From positions 18,989,701 through 19,053,700 of the forward strand of contig NC_087252.1 in NCBI RefSeq assembly GCF_037042905.1: a stretch of 64,000 bases of DNA, in the 5' to 3' direction. The DNA comes from Lytechinus pictus. Its lineage: Eukaryota; Echinodermata; Echinoidea; Temnopleuroida; Toxopneustidae. The notes under the pieces were generated by a model. The model saw nothing but the letters and a program-made list of their open reading frames with translations, had not been told where the DNA came from and did not search any database. The position numbers and the translations under genes were made by a program. This document shows, in pieces, positions 11,990-24,376 of the stretch; position 1 is the first letter of the stretch, and each line of letters starts with the position of its first letter.

Positions 11990-12530
11990 GATTCATCATC
12001 TTTTGGGTTGGCAAACATTAAGCTAATGTCAGCCGGTTCGTTTATTTAATTTTTGACCAATACCTTGGTTCATTAACTGAGTTCTCGAAATCACATACTT
12101 GTTGAAGGTTGGGTTGGAGCGGGATGCTTACTTGTCACTCGAGCTACCGTCTTATGTGTAGGCAAGCGTTTTCTATTTCTATGAGCCAATGGAATGGTTT
12201 ATCAATTAGTTGTTCGAAGTTACATAATGGTGGGAGGTTCGGTAGGAAGGGGCTGCTCGCTGGCCTCTCAAGTTACCATGTTACGGGTAGGCTAACGTTT
12301 TCGCATCCAGCTACTATCAGCAAGTTCATTTATTACTATAAGCCGTGCAATGGATTATCAATTAATTGTTCCAAAAACACATAATGGTGGGAGGGTGGGT
12401 GGGGGGCTGCTCGCCGGCTTTGTGAGTTACCATCCTGTTGGTAGGCATTTTTTTTTGCGAATTTAATCACTATCAGCATTTCCTTTTTTTATAAACGATG
12501 CTTTGGTTCATCGACTTGAGTGTTCCAAAA
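11990..12530. repeat. Degenerate tandem repeat, about 3.5 units of 140-150 bp
   Basis: Successive segments share the order 'gttcatta/tcatttatt ... atggattatcaatta ... ttcgaaatcacataatggtgggagg ... gctcgctggcc ... agttaccat ... gggtaggc'. The copies start near 12020, 12165, 12310 and 12470. The last copy is the most eroded. Open frames through it are not genes. Confidence 0.55.
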
Positions 12531-14950
12531 CCATGTAGCGGCAAAAGGATATAATTTTCAGACAAAACTATCACGTTTGCTATAACGTTTGCTGAATCTC
12601 TTTTTAGGCATCAATTCGTAAATGCCTACATTATATTCTACTTGAACAACTATTTTCAAATATCAGGTATTGATGGCCTTTCATTGTCAACGTATACAAA
12701 ATAAAACAAGGATGAAAACCACCAATGATGGAACAGATTAAAGAGTCTATTTTTGTTGTTTTTGTTTTAACACATGCTCCAAATCCCTAATGTGGTATTG
12801 TAATTTATTGCTAAAAACAGGGAGTAATCGAAAATTCACTCTGCGTCTTGTATATGGAAATAAATTATGTCTATCGATTTTGAAACGGATTTTCATGAAC
12901 ATCTCTCTTCAATTCCAACCCTTTTTAATGAAAGAACAATGAGCCTTGATGCTCTTTCTCTCTGTGGAGGCTACCTGCTGTTTGTACACGCACAGTACAT
13001 GACATGAGTTGTAAAATATCATCCTGTCAGTAATTCGACCTTAAACAAACCTTGACAAAAGATCGAAAGTATTACTTTCGTGGAAGTTTCATTTTTTCTC
13101 CCTCACCCCTCTTATTCTAACATCTGGAAAGTTATTTTTTTCCAAAACTCAAAGCATAGAATATACCGTCGATACACTCTATACAAACCCCAAACACACA
13201 TTCATACCTAGACAGTACCTTGAATTCTACTTTCAATTTGGCGAAAAGTGTGACTAATGATATGCGACTGAGATAAATCCTCAATAAAATTGCAAATCGA
13301 TAGCAGGGCTCACAGAATGGCAAATATTTAATATGCAAGATGACCGATTAGATTTGCTATTAATAATTGCGTATTATACTTTGAACTTGAACAAACATAA
13401 TTATCGTGGTATCTTTGTCTATATCTTCACATACAAATTAAGTAAGAAACCTGTTTATATGTTAATTTTTTTGTCAATATGTGACCATAGTCCTAAGCGC
13501 TCCGTACACGTAGGCATGTATTGTACATTTAGATTTCGTCATTAGGATATCGTGTGCCTTTTTTTTTTGGGGGGGGGGTTGTCCCGTACAATGTACTAGA
13601 AATGCATTATCTATAAAAACAAGAAATTAAATGAAACTGAAAAGGGGTTTCACAAGGCCGCGAATTTATCCGTTGTAAAGCCTTTCTTGTTGTTACGTTC
13701 AATGTCGAAACTACCCTGAGCGTAAAAAAGTTGACACCTCAAAAATCCCCAATATAATAAAAAAAGAAAATATGTCACGAACGTATAATCATTTGGCTGG
13801 AAAAAGAAGATCTCCCAAATAATTTGATACCATATTTATTTTGTATGCCCTCACGTTCGGATGATCAGAAGATATTCTTTTCAGTGATGTAAATTTTGAT
13901 TTGCGCCAATGTAGTGCGTAATATGAATGAACCACAAATGCCAATTGTGTCATAATCCTACATGAGTTAGTAAACTTGATAGCAAATCCCCTTTCAATGA
14001 CATTAACTTGGGAGTTGATCAAACAAAATGTTTATTGAACAATCATAATGTAAATTACTGAAAAGGTGTTATTAAATGGAATTTGATGCAAATCGTGTAG
14101 GATTTTATCATCATTAACATCTGAATTAATTCACTGCAGTCATGCCTTTAGTTGATAGTACCATTAATTTATCATCATTATTGAGCATTTGCATATGATT
14201 CCTTCTCATTTATCCTCTTTACTCGCACACTAGCCAGTTAAAGCTGATTTTTTTTTCAATTGTCATTACCAAATCTACGTAGAATAGTTACAACAAGTTT
14301 CATTTTATTCAATTTGTCTTAAAATTCTTCTATATGATATCAAGATTATTTCACAGTTTAATAGCCTGTCAAATTTAGCGGTGAATTGCTTTCTTCCAAA
14401 ACCTATACATGTACATCTTCCCATAGCTATCCAAAAGTATTTCAAATTTGCATTAGTATCATGATCATACCAAAATATTTTATATAAATGAATCAATATA
14501 TATATTTTTGTGATTTCTTAATTATTTTGCTATGCTGCTAGCGTTTTACTCTGTTTTGTAAAAAAAAATCTCATGTAGATTTCAATCTGCGATCAACTAT
14601 TTAATAAATCTTTAATTTTGAATGTTGAACAAGTTTGTTCTTAATTGTGATTGTATTCATGTGTATAAATATCCCTCGCGTAAACAACGAAATGTGACAG
14701 ATATTTCAAGCAAAGTTCGATTCACTTATCATCCTGTCAATAATCGTCGTTTCATATGATATGGTTAAGCAAACAACATATTAATCATTGACTCGGTAGG
14801 GTAATTATAGAGTAAAATATTATTGAAATTACAACATTTCGATTTGCCTTTTTTCACTCCCTTATTGAATTTGATGGCGCTCTTTCAAATAATCAACAGG
14901 GGGGTGAAACTCCGCTTCTGCATCCGGTTAGACATGGGGAAATTTTGGAA
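12531..14950. other. AT-rich noncoding DNA, nothing recognised
   Basis: No domain-like frame, RNA gene or repeat boundary found by eye. There is a T10-G9 homopolymer junction near 13558-13578. Confidence 0.5.
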
Positions 14951-17385
14951 GGTCAAAAGTGCACACTGCTCCCATTTTTCGCGTACAAGCCTATGGACAC
15001 CACAACTTCATGGCACACCAGCGAAACGGAGGCGTGGTCATAATTGGCCTGCGCGCACAGCGTAAAGATATGCAAATAAGTATATTGTTACTAATTAGCA
15101 TAATGCGCGACGTGATTGATTATAGAGTTGCGTCTTTGGTAAATAATATTAATAAGGTAGATTATGTCATTCATTCCCCGTTCACCCCCCGGTATTCAGT
15201 TGGTAATTAATCTTTCCTTGTTTACATATTTTCCTGTCGCGATTATTACTACATCAATTAATAAAATTATTTATTTGCTATAGCTATTTCCCTTGAAGAA
15301 ATGTGGAAGCTTACAAGGAATTCATTAATAGGATTGAACTTAGGGATCTGCTTGCTCGATCTATTCATGCAGTCATCACTGCATATTATTTTCATTATAC
15401 ACATAATTAATAGCCATAATTATTTATATGTTTGGGTTTTTTTAGGGGGGGGGTAAATACTTAAAATTATCAGAGAAATCTGAGCAAGAGAGCAAAGCAA
15501 TTTAGAAGGCCATTTTGTCTTTATTTTGAAATTGAAATGAACAATCTGGTGCAAATCTTATTAAGATTAAAAAAAAAACATTTTCTGAGTTTGGGATGGG
15601 AGCAAAATTAAGACAGCCCAGTACCCCCCCCCCCCCTCCCCCCGCATGAATTCACTCTCATCAAGGCTATCTTAAAAAGGTCACTTCCAAACAAGATGAA
15701 ATTTTATTTGTCCCTGCCCGCCCCAAAATCTATCCATCGATCCCACCCTTCCCCCTCTCTCTTCCACACACACACACACACATACATGTAGGCCCTACCA
15801 CATAATCATGCGAGCAAACAATTATTCTCATATCATTTTTATCCCTCTCTTACATCAAACTCATTTATCTCTTTAGGAAGAATATCTAATTTGGCTGCAC
15901 CTGATCTTAAAATGTCACAGTATGCCATATTTTTATGGGCTATCTTGCCATGCATGCATGGTATTTTGATACTTTATGTTATACTCTTACCTGTTGTACT
16001 AGTATTATACCCATAGATACCTGACAAACAAAATCAATCAATCAGTAGCACCATCATATTCCAGTCATATAGAAGTATTCTTCATTATCATCATTACCTA
16101 CATCACAACACAGTTTGGTAGCAATAACATCATTATCACATATCTTTCACGCAATGTGAATAAATAAATCACGAATATCAAGATTAGAAAGTATATTTCA
16201 AATTAAAATATTTATTAAGAAATCAATTTCTGAATATGTGATCAAAATATTCCTATCCTCTTTTTCTCGCCAAAGCATCACCTTACATCAGCAAAATGCA
16301 TATAATGAATGCAACAGAAATTGCAAGGCTGTTACAAGGGAGGGGATGTAATTTTTTTGGTAAAATCTAGAGAAAACAAATTAAAAAAAATTACTTTCAT
16401 AGGTATCGATAAGCCTTATATAGTCAATATAAGGGGACATCAAGGATGTCATTAAAAAAATTAATGATATACCTCTCTCTCAAAGTCGGTTACTCAAATA
16501 TCAAGTAATTTTTTTTCAGCATTTGCTGACAAGAAATAGCATGCTAATCTAACGGAGGGCACTTCACAAAAAGGGAGCACATTGCCACATTTCTCTAAAG
16601 AGTGCCTTCCCAAATCTGCACATTAGTAACAAAATTGCTTATTGTCTATTGTTGTGAAGTGCTGCTAAAGCTGTGTTCTATTTCCAACAATTTTTTTTTT
16701 CATTTGAAGAGCTAATTTAGTTCATAATACGGGACATGAACAATACAGTGCTACAAGAACAAAAAGAGATTAAAAACGAACAAAACAGTGCAACTTTTCA
16801 CTTCCCCAAAAAATAAATTCAACAGCTTAATGTCCAGCACTACAGATCCTTGTTTCATAAAGACGTCAATTATGGTAAATTTGCCCCAATTGTTACTAGC
16901 AACTAGCATGGGAACCTCAATGTTAATCTGTTACTTTAATGTTTCCATGGTAATTACCAGAATGGCAAAGAGTTAGAGTAGTGGTTAGACTTAATGAAAT
17001 GGGGTCCAGGAGTGAGAGTGATTTCTTAATCCTTTGTTCTGTCACCTTGTTTTTTTTAGTATGCACATTTTCAATGAAAATCCATTATTTCTTATTGTCT
17101 TATGTATGTCTGTAGGCATGTACATAGCCCGGAACTCAGTAAAGACCCATTCTGAATTGATTATATTACCAGAATACAACTTATCCCTTTCAAACTACTT
17201 ATATCATTAACAGTTCTTTCACTACTACTACATGTAGATGATTAGAACATTAATAAAGGGTGGGTAGGTGTGCCCTTTGGGAAAATATTTCAATCTTGTG
17301 TGAAACCTATGGACCTAAATATCAATACTCCAATTTTTTTTCTACAGATGTGTAGTTCAAGCAACATTCAATATGTATTGACATG
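14951..17385. other. Noncoding DNA with a short CpG-containing patch and a possible decayed MITE
   Basis: 14951-15080 is locally CpG-rich (TTTTCGCGTACAAG, TGCGCGCA) and ends at an ATGCAAAT octamer, which could be a promoter-like patch, but no transcript start can be shown. C-runs lie near 15624. 16850-17010 carries 'cttgtttcataaagac' and 'cttaatgaaatggggtcc' as possible eroded inverted ends of a small MITE. No gene is supported. Confidence 0.4.
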
Positions 17386-17391
17386 TTTATT
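17386..17391 (-). terminator. Polyadenylation signal of the small - strand gene
   Basis: AATAAA on the - strand, 44-49 bases downstream of the proposed stop codon at 17435-17437. Confidence 0.45.
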
Positions 17392-17434
17392 CAAATTCAT
17401 TCAATTTTTAAAATGTGTAATTGTGATGAAGTAG

Positions 17435-19772
17435 CTACTTGTTATGAACTTGGCCTCCATATTTCTTCTTATAATCTGCCCTGGTGATACTCAAACTGCC
17501 TGCGGAACCTGCATGGTAAACACAAAAAAGAAAAGAACAAAATGAGCTGCTGATATAAATTATTCTTACTCATCTAGTTCAGTTTATTAAGAAGTTTTAA
17601 ACTTTTAATTAGGCCCTTATCTTCCTTGCAATATTGTTTAGATAATGCACATGTAGTAATCTATATAGCCAGATAAAAATCATAGATCACTATTTATAAA
17701 GCATTATTCATAGAACTTTTTTGATTAAGTGTGTAAACTCATTCAAATATATATCATAAAATTACTCTCAATATTTTGTCCTTTTTTATTTCTGTCTACA
17801 AAGTAACTGAGTTTTAAAATGATATCACATATGACTCATGTAGATAAGATAAGAGACATGGACAATAAGTATGCATTGATGAGAATGGAAATACTGGTGA
17901 ATCTGAATCCAAATAAATATTTACTCACAACGGAGCTTTACTATATGGGATAGCATGATTCAGAAAAAGCTGCTATAGCCCCCCCCCCCCCCCCCCCCCA
18001 ATAAAAAAGAAATAGGAGGCCTTTTTTTAACAAAAACAAGCATACCTTACAAGTTTTCAGTTCAAATATCCTGTTCCTCATCAGATTGTTACTCTTGGTG
18101 ATGTGTAAATGGTAGTTGACTTTGTACTTCTGACTGGGCTGGGACTGCTAAGAACTTGATCCCATTGGATCTGCAATTCAAAATACACACAATACAGTTT
18201 AGAATTTTAGAGGTGATAAACAAAATTCCTCTTTTAAAACAATATTTTCAAAATTTCCAGCTAGTCCTATCCTAAGCCTATGAATATTCCCAACTAGAAA
18301 AAAGCTGGTCTTGACCGAAAACTTCCTTCTCTATGTATTATGTTCCACTGACGAAATAGGCATAGGCCTACCTGGCTCTGTTTCCACTTGACCATCTTCA
18401 TTGTCAATAAGAGTCAGTAAATGGTTCAAGCATATACGTGGCCTACTATAGCGAGGCCTTTTGTCAATCTTATACACCAAGCCAGCTTTGACAGATGTAG
18501 GATAATTATTATTTGTGTGATAATTTGGCTCTCGCTCATTCACCAGTGTAAGACAATTGGGTTTTTTTTTAATCGTCTAGATCTATAAACATGTGAATCT
18601 CTACATCTAAGTGAGTTCCTCTTTAAGTTTGATTTTGATTTTTAAAAAAAGTTAGCTTGCTCGCAAGTTTAAATGACCCTTTGCCTTTCACCATAAATAT
18701 GGTCAAGTGAGGAGGACAATAAAGATAAATCAATTGGATCAGCCCTCTCTCTACTTATACTTATAAAATTCAGAATGGGGCACTTTAAATTTTGTCACCC
18801 CTTCCCATAAGAAAATTGCACACATGGTATACGATAACTGAGCAGTTTGAAACCTGACAAAGAAATGTTGTCCCCAAAAAATAAGAATCATTTAACTCCG
18901 TTATATAATTTTAGTCCAACGGTCCAGGCAGGGACTAGAATAAAGTTAATTTAAATCTTCGTAGAAAAAGTCAAACCAGACAGATCTAGAATTTCATTTT
19001 TTAGAAATCAAGATCTAAGTTAGACCTATCCTAGGGCCTTACTTTTTAGTAAAAAAAGACTAATGTTAAAATCTGTCTCAAACCATTCCACCAGTGGGCA
19101 GTAGCAAATCTACCGATATCAATATCATTCCAAATAGATTTAGGCCTAAAGTTAGGCCCTAGTTCATTTAAATAATTGATTTAAAATTAATTTCTTTTTA
19201 AATGCAGAGAATTATATTGATTCATATAAAGATGGAATAGCGGTGTCAAAAAATCAGTAGGCTCAGGCCCAACTTTAAACTTCAACTCAAGGCAGCTTGT
19301 CAGTGACATTAATTCCCATTACCTAATGACCTAGCTTACATCGCCATCGGCAATTTCGCAGCCGGCTGGCACCGGCGGTATCAATGCCCATTTTCCGCTC
19401 TGACTATATTATTTGGCTTAGATTTAATGCAGCTTTGCCGTTACTGAACAAGTCCACATCTACCCCTGATATATGACAATGTACTGAAATACAGATTTAA
19501 TAAGGACGGACATGAAGCATTCTAATTAACCAACTTAGTTCTACGAAAAACTATTATTTTCTGAGAAAATATGTCAGTCAGATCCGGAGTCAGATCTCAG
19601 TAATGGAAATATGGAAATTGTGGTTTCCGTAGTAAACTACACAAGGTACCATAAGCCGATAAGGCCGGCCTTGACTGCGACGCCGAACCCCAGCAGCAAA
19701 CACATTACAATTACAACCGAGATCAAAGCACGAAATTGAACTTAACTTACTTTTATTTGTATGGAATGCCAT
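17435..19772 (-). CDS. Small three-exon gene, 84-residue protein of unknown function
   Basis: Proposed coding exons on the - strand are 19772-19751, 18530-18372 and 17508-17435. Exon 1 opens at an ATG (MAFHTNK) and ends at a strong donor (A|GTAAGT). Exon 2 encodes a basic, Tyr/Asn-rich stretch including VKAGLVYKIDKRPRYSRPRI and ends at G|GTAGG. Exon 3 starts after ACCATGCAG and ends with SITRADYKKKYGG ... HNK and TAG. All junctions are phase 1 and the total is 255 bases. A polyadenylation signal follows. Weak points: the exon 2 acceptor (GAGCGAG) lacks a good pyrimidine tract, and there is no family I recognise. No signal peptide or membrane helix is visible. The model rests on consistent splice phase and composition only. 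Confidence 0.45.
17979..18000 (+). repeat. C20 homopolymer
   Basis: An uninterrupted run of about 20 C lies in intron 2 of the proposed small gene. It is the longest of many G/C runs in the window. Confidence 0.8.
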
Positions 19773-20230
19773 TACTTTGATGGAGATGTTCCCTCATAAT
19801 TTTCTGCTCAACTGAATTTCACTCAGAAATCATGATTCCGGATACTAATTCTATAAACAGATAATTAGTCTTGCTATTGTATTTCAAATGTTGAATTTCG
19901 CAGAGTAAAAAAGGACGACACTTCGCACAGATATCGTAGGGAATTGTGGGAAGGAAAAAAATGTTTAATGCATGAGTACATGAATAAAACATTAGCGTTT
20001 TATCCAATCATACAAGTGCATTATGCGTATTTTGACGTCATTACTCATGAATTAAACATTGACCTTCCAAAATCAACCTTCAAATTGGCCAAATGGCAGC
20101 CATGTTTGTTATGTACAAAACCTATGGAAAATCAAAAACGCGCGAAAAGAGTTCCCTCTCTAGCTCCCTTCGGGAGCTTACGTATACGTAAGATCGTATC
20201 TCTGTGATAATCAAATGGCTGAAATCATAG
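19773..20230 (-). promoter_or_regulatory. Possible promoter region of the small - strand gene
   Basis: Immediately upstream of the proposed start (reading on the - strand) lies a stretch with several CpGs (CGCGCG near 20139) and an AACATGGCTGCCATT motif on the - strand (about 20088-20105). That motif resembles a YY1-type ATGGC site. No TATA box is evident. This is suggestive only. Confidence 0.25.
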
Positions 20231-21920
20231 CTGGTAATTTGTCGGGTGTTAGTCTACGTAAATTTATCAAATAAGGAAGAGTGAGAAACGGAAAAGTTAT
20301 TCATTAAATGTATGTTGATGCATGCAAGTATGGTATCGGTTATCTCTTTCCTTTGACGTATTGTTTTCAGTATTGCTACTTAGACCCTATCCAATTTGAA
20401 AGTTTTGGGTCCACTGCAAATTTATCAGTAGGCATGCATGATAGGTAATATTGTACCGCTTGGGACCGCTTTAAGTAACCCATGATTTTAGGGGTCTGCA
20501 TCAGGCCCGCACTAAAATAGTCCATACCACAAACGTTCAGTAACTATACCAGAGAGCCGTGCTTCTTTTACGATCTCACTTTCAGAAACTCTGGCACATA
20601 ATTTCAAGGGATAATTGTCACGGTAACTGAACACGCCATATAACGAGAGCGGAAGTCCACCATTTTGTTACCTTTGTCCATGCCAGGAATTTTGGTTGGC
20701 GCCTTGTGCAGGCCTGGCGCTGGTCTGGTGCAAATAACAGCAGCACCCAAAAAGCCCGGTCCTACTTTAGCCCGCGCCAATCATAAACGACTTATCCCGG
20801 GCCAAGACGGAAATCTCTCCCAAAAGTAGGGTACCAGGGTCTGGACATTATTGAAAAAAAGTTATCACCCCAAATATCAGGTCATTTCGTGACAAGGGGA
20901 AAAAAGAGTAATCACCCTGAAAGTAAAGTCATCTCTGTCCAAAATACATGTTTTATTTCGATTTTGAAGGGTGTTTTTCTTTTCATGATAAAAGACCAAA
21001 AATTGTAGAGGGACATTTGATGTGTCTCCTCTACTATTTTGGGTAGGGGGAACGCAGACCCCCTGCCTCCGCCCCCCCCCCCCCCTTCCTGGGATATCTG
21101 CCCATGGCCCGGGCCTATTCCGGACAAACAAGTTACTGAATGCGGTATTAGTTTGTCAGAAATCTGTGTTCAGTAAATGAGTGGGATATCAGCTCTACGA
21201 AACGTTAAAAGTGACCCATCTAGGCCCTAATTTATTTCCAAGGTAGTTTCTTGATGGATGGTCCACCCCCCCCCCACATACACACACACACAAACACACA
21301 CTCACCCACAGACGCACTCACCCCACACACATTTGCCAAAAACCGTTCAGCGGCCCTGCATGTCGACAAACTTGTTTCTAGGTGTAGATTGCATGTGGTT
21401 TATGTGTCAGTGTGGCATATATCGGATTATGTACGTGTGTATGTGTGTGTAAAAGGAGGGTGACGATTGAGGACGTAATATCAAGAGGAAGTTTGTGTGT
21501 GATTGTATAGGCATGTGCTTGTAGGTGTGTATGTACGATGAGCGATTGGCTTTTCCAATCGTCGACGTAGAAATTACTTACAACCCGGAGAGGTTTGTGA
21601 AACATGACTTATGTGTATTGTGAATGAGTGCACGTGTGTGTCTGGCTGATAATTGATAGCTGAGTGCAAATGATGTTGATCATCTTCGTTTTGAAGATGG
21701 GGGCAAGTAGACAAACTGTCAAATAGCGCCAGTTTCAAGCGTAGTAAGCCATTTCCATAGACCCGTGCGTTAAAATGGCACTGTTATAACATTAGGCCAA
21801 ATAAAAAAAAGATAACAATAAAATGGTTCGAATATTTACTACCGACGGATAAGACTGCATTCCATATCTCACCAGAAAAAGTTACCTCGACCAGCTCATT
21901 TTAAAAACTAATTTGGTATT
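20231..21920. other. Noncoding DNA with dispersed-repeat pieces and a CA-rich tract
   Basis: 20995-21125 contains a piece of a dispersed repeat ('gtctcctctactattttggg', C15 run, 'gcccatgg') that also occurs near 27365-27475 and at 40941-40974. 21267-21330 is a C-run followed by CA-rich sequence. No gene is supported. Confidence 0.5.
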
Positions 21921-21923
21921 TAT

Positions 21924-22192
21924 TAAGGCATCTCCCGACAGAGTCAATATCCCCTGATAACGCTAAGAGATCCCTAATTCTTCCGCGAGTCATATAGTTC
22001 CAAAATGTAAGCGATTGTCTTCCCTGATTTGGGAAAGGGAAGTTCAGTATTGCAATTCCTAAAAATCAGTGTTTTGTATGGCTAATCATACGCATACACT
22101 TGTTGAAAAATCAGCTTTATCAAATTATGAAAAAATAGGAATGGGTTGGATCGAATGATTACCTTCTATGAAGGCATCTCCTGACATGGGGG
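21924..22192 (+). repeat. 250-bp repeat unit, solo copy
   Basis: Contains 'atcccctgataacgctaaga', 'ttccgcgagtcatatagttc', 'gtaagcgattgtcttccctg' and ends 'aaggcatctcctgaca'. The same unit is tandem at 23408-23880. Confidence 0.8.
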
Positions 22193-22707
22193 GGTCTTAT
22201 TTTTATTTGGCAACCAGTCAAATTTGACTTTTTTTGCCATCATAAATATTATATTATTAACGTTTGTTTTCTTTGAAAAAAAATAAAAAATATATGAGTA
22301 AAGTAAAATTCAAATATTTATTTCTTTCCCTTTCTTTTTTTCTTTTTATTTTCAATGTCTTTTTATAGGATATCTACTAGGATTTAAAGTCGAGTAGGTG
22401 TGTCTCTCAATTTAAAATCAGGGTTTTTACTATAAATATGTTATATGGACCTACTAAGTATGCAAATAAAACCTAGGATGGAGATGACAGAGAAAGAAAT
22501 TAGGAAAATCACAGCTCCAATCCTACACCCGTACCGGAGTATGGGGATACGTCTGTCCCGTCGATGAGAACATCAACGTCAGTGAAGTCTCGATCTTTCC
22601 CGGAGACAAGACTTTAAATCTTTTAAATCCTACCTATTTTGGGAGACAAGCCCTTGTAGGATGGAATGTGATTTTGGGTGAGTTTGGGAGAAAAAAAAAA
22701 TCCATGC

Positions 22708-22786
<79 letters not shown>

Positions 22787-23407
22787 TACACACACATACA
22801 TATCCATATGCATACGTATTCATCATTTCAGTATAAGTAAACCGTAAGGCAATTATCTGAAGGCTATACATGTTTGGTTAGTCATGACCATATGAAGATG
22901 TAATTGCAAAATAAACAGTATTTGGCTATAATGTAAAGTAATTAAAAGTAACCAAGAGCAGTCCAACTTGAACATGAAACGTTTTCTATTTTTTCTGTAT
23001 TCTTCTTCCTCAATTGGCTCTCTTGTAATTCTTTTTTTTTTTTGGTCGTGAGTTTGAATATCCCCCATGAAGCTTGGCATATGGTTACGGCAAAACTAAA
23101 CAAAAAATCTCATTTTTTTAACTGCTCCTCGAATAGCTGGGTAACTGATGAACTAGATCGACATGGTGCTTTCATCGGCCGTTTTCATCGAGTCACCTAT
23201 AAATAATCATCAGCCGAGAAGGAGACTCCAACCGTTGACCAACATAAAAACATTGGCCCCAGTATCCGATTTACAGAATTAATTGAGGAAAGCATCCGGG
23301 CTTTCTGTGCATATTGCAGTGTTTTCCAAAGCATTATAATATACATGTATATTTAAAAACAAACTAGCCGAAAAGGCATGCAAATACATATCATATATAC
23401 ATAAAAC
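22193..23407. other. Noncoding stretch containing a TA microsatellite
   Basis: 22711-22781 is an almost pure TA run continuing into CA/TA variants to about 22812. The remainder shows no gene or repeat boundary. Confidence 0.7.
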
Positions 23408-23880
23408 GGGGTCAAATTATCCCCTGATAACGCTAAAAGATCCCTAATTCTTCCGCGAGTCATATAGTTCCAAAATGTAAGCGATTGTCTTCCCTGATTT
23501 GGGAAGGGGAAGTTCAGTATTGCAATTCCTAAAAATCATTGTTTTGTATGGCTAATCATACGCACACACTTGTTGAAAAATCAGCTTTATCAAATTATTC
23601 CAAAAAATAGGAATGGGTTGGATCGAATGATTACCTTTTATGAAGGCATCTCCTGACAGGGTCAAATTATCCCCTGATAACGCTAAAAGATCTCGAATTC
23701 ATTCCGCGAGTCATATAGTTCCAAAATGTAAGCGATTGTCTTCCCTGATTTGGGAAAGGGAACTTCAGTATTTGCAATTCCCCAAAATCAGTGTTTTGTA
23801 TGGCTAATCATACACTTCGTAAAATCATCTTTATCAAATTATGAAAAAAATAGGAATGGGTTGGATCGAATGAATACCTT
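23408..23880 (+). repeat. Tandem pair of the 250-bp repeat unit
   Basis: Two direct copies start at about 23411 and 23660 (period close to 250) with a few substitutions and small deletions relative to each other. Together with 21924-22192 this makes three copies just upstream of the receptor gene. Confidence 0.85.
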
Positions 23881-24283
23881 TTGCCTTACTGCTGTAATTA
23901 GGATTATGCCACCCGCCTATTATCGTTCACATTAAAAACCACAGGGGGGCTTTCTCTATGCCCCCTTCAGCGCAGCCTTATCTTATTGCATTGTTTGTCT
24001 GTGAATAGAGTGCCACAAATGAAAGAGAATAATGTGATTCACACAGCGTCATTCGTTTTATAAACATAACATTAACTGCACATGTTGTAAAACTACACGT
24101 TCAAGTGCGATAATTATATTGACTGTAGACTGCTCTTTGCCCTCTTCTCAAACAGATCACATCAGAATTCAAATTAAACCATGTCAATCCCGATGTATTC
24201 ACACTGAAACTGTACTAACTCATCCTCGTTCGCGTCTACATGTAACCATGGTTGGGTCCATGGTGTAACCATAGAACACTCCA

Positions 24284-24315
24284 CCTATACCTATAATAAG
24301 GGATAAAACAGAATC
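24284..24315 (+). promoter_or_regulatory. Probable core promoter / 5' leader of the receptor gene
   Basis: A TATA-like stretch (CTATAATAAGGGATAAAAC, about 24290-24308) lies just before the start codon. The start context ATCATGG has G at +4. The distance from TATA to ATG is short, so the true start site may lie further upstream or the TATA-like run may be incidental. Confidence 0.25.
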
Positions 24316-24376
24316 ATGGCACCAAAGGAAAAAATACTCATCTGGGGAATTTTCATCGCAGGGCTTGTATTGAATG
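24316..24376 (+). CDS. Receptor exon 1: signal peptide
   Basis: Encodes MAPKEK followed by a hydrophobic core (ILIWGIFIAGLVL) ending N|G at donor GTAAGT (24377). This is a classic short signal peptide with lysines before the core. The start is the only ATG in frame before the core. Confidence 0.75.

Noticed and set aside
18097-18171. Possible coding exon in intron 2 of the small - strand gene (reads SNGIKFLAVPAQ-like sequence to a stop)
   Set aside because: It has a fair acceptor (AATTGCAG) but in the phase set by exon 2 it stops after a few codons; kept only as a possible alternative exon.
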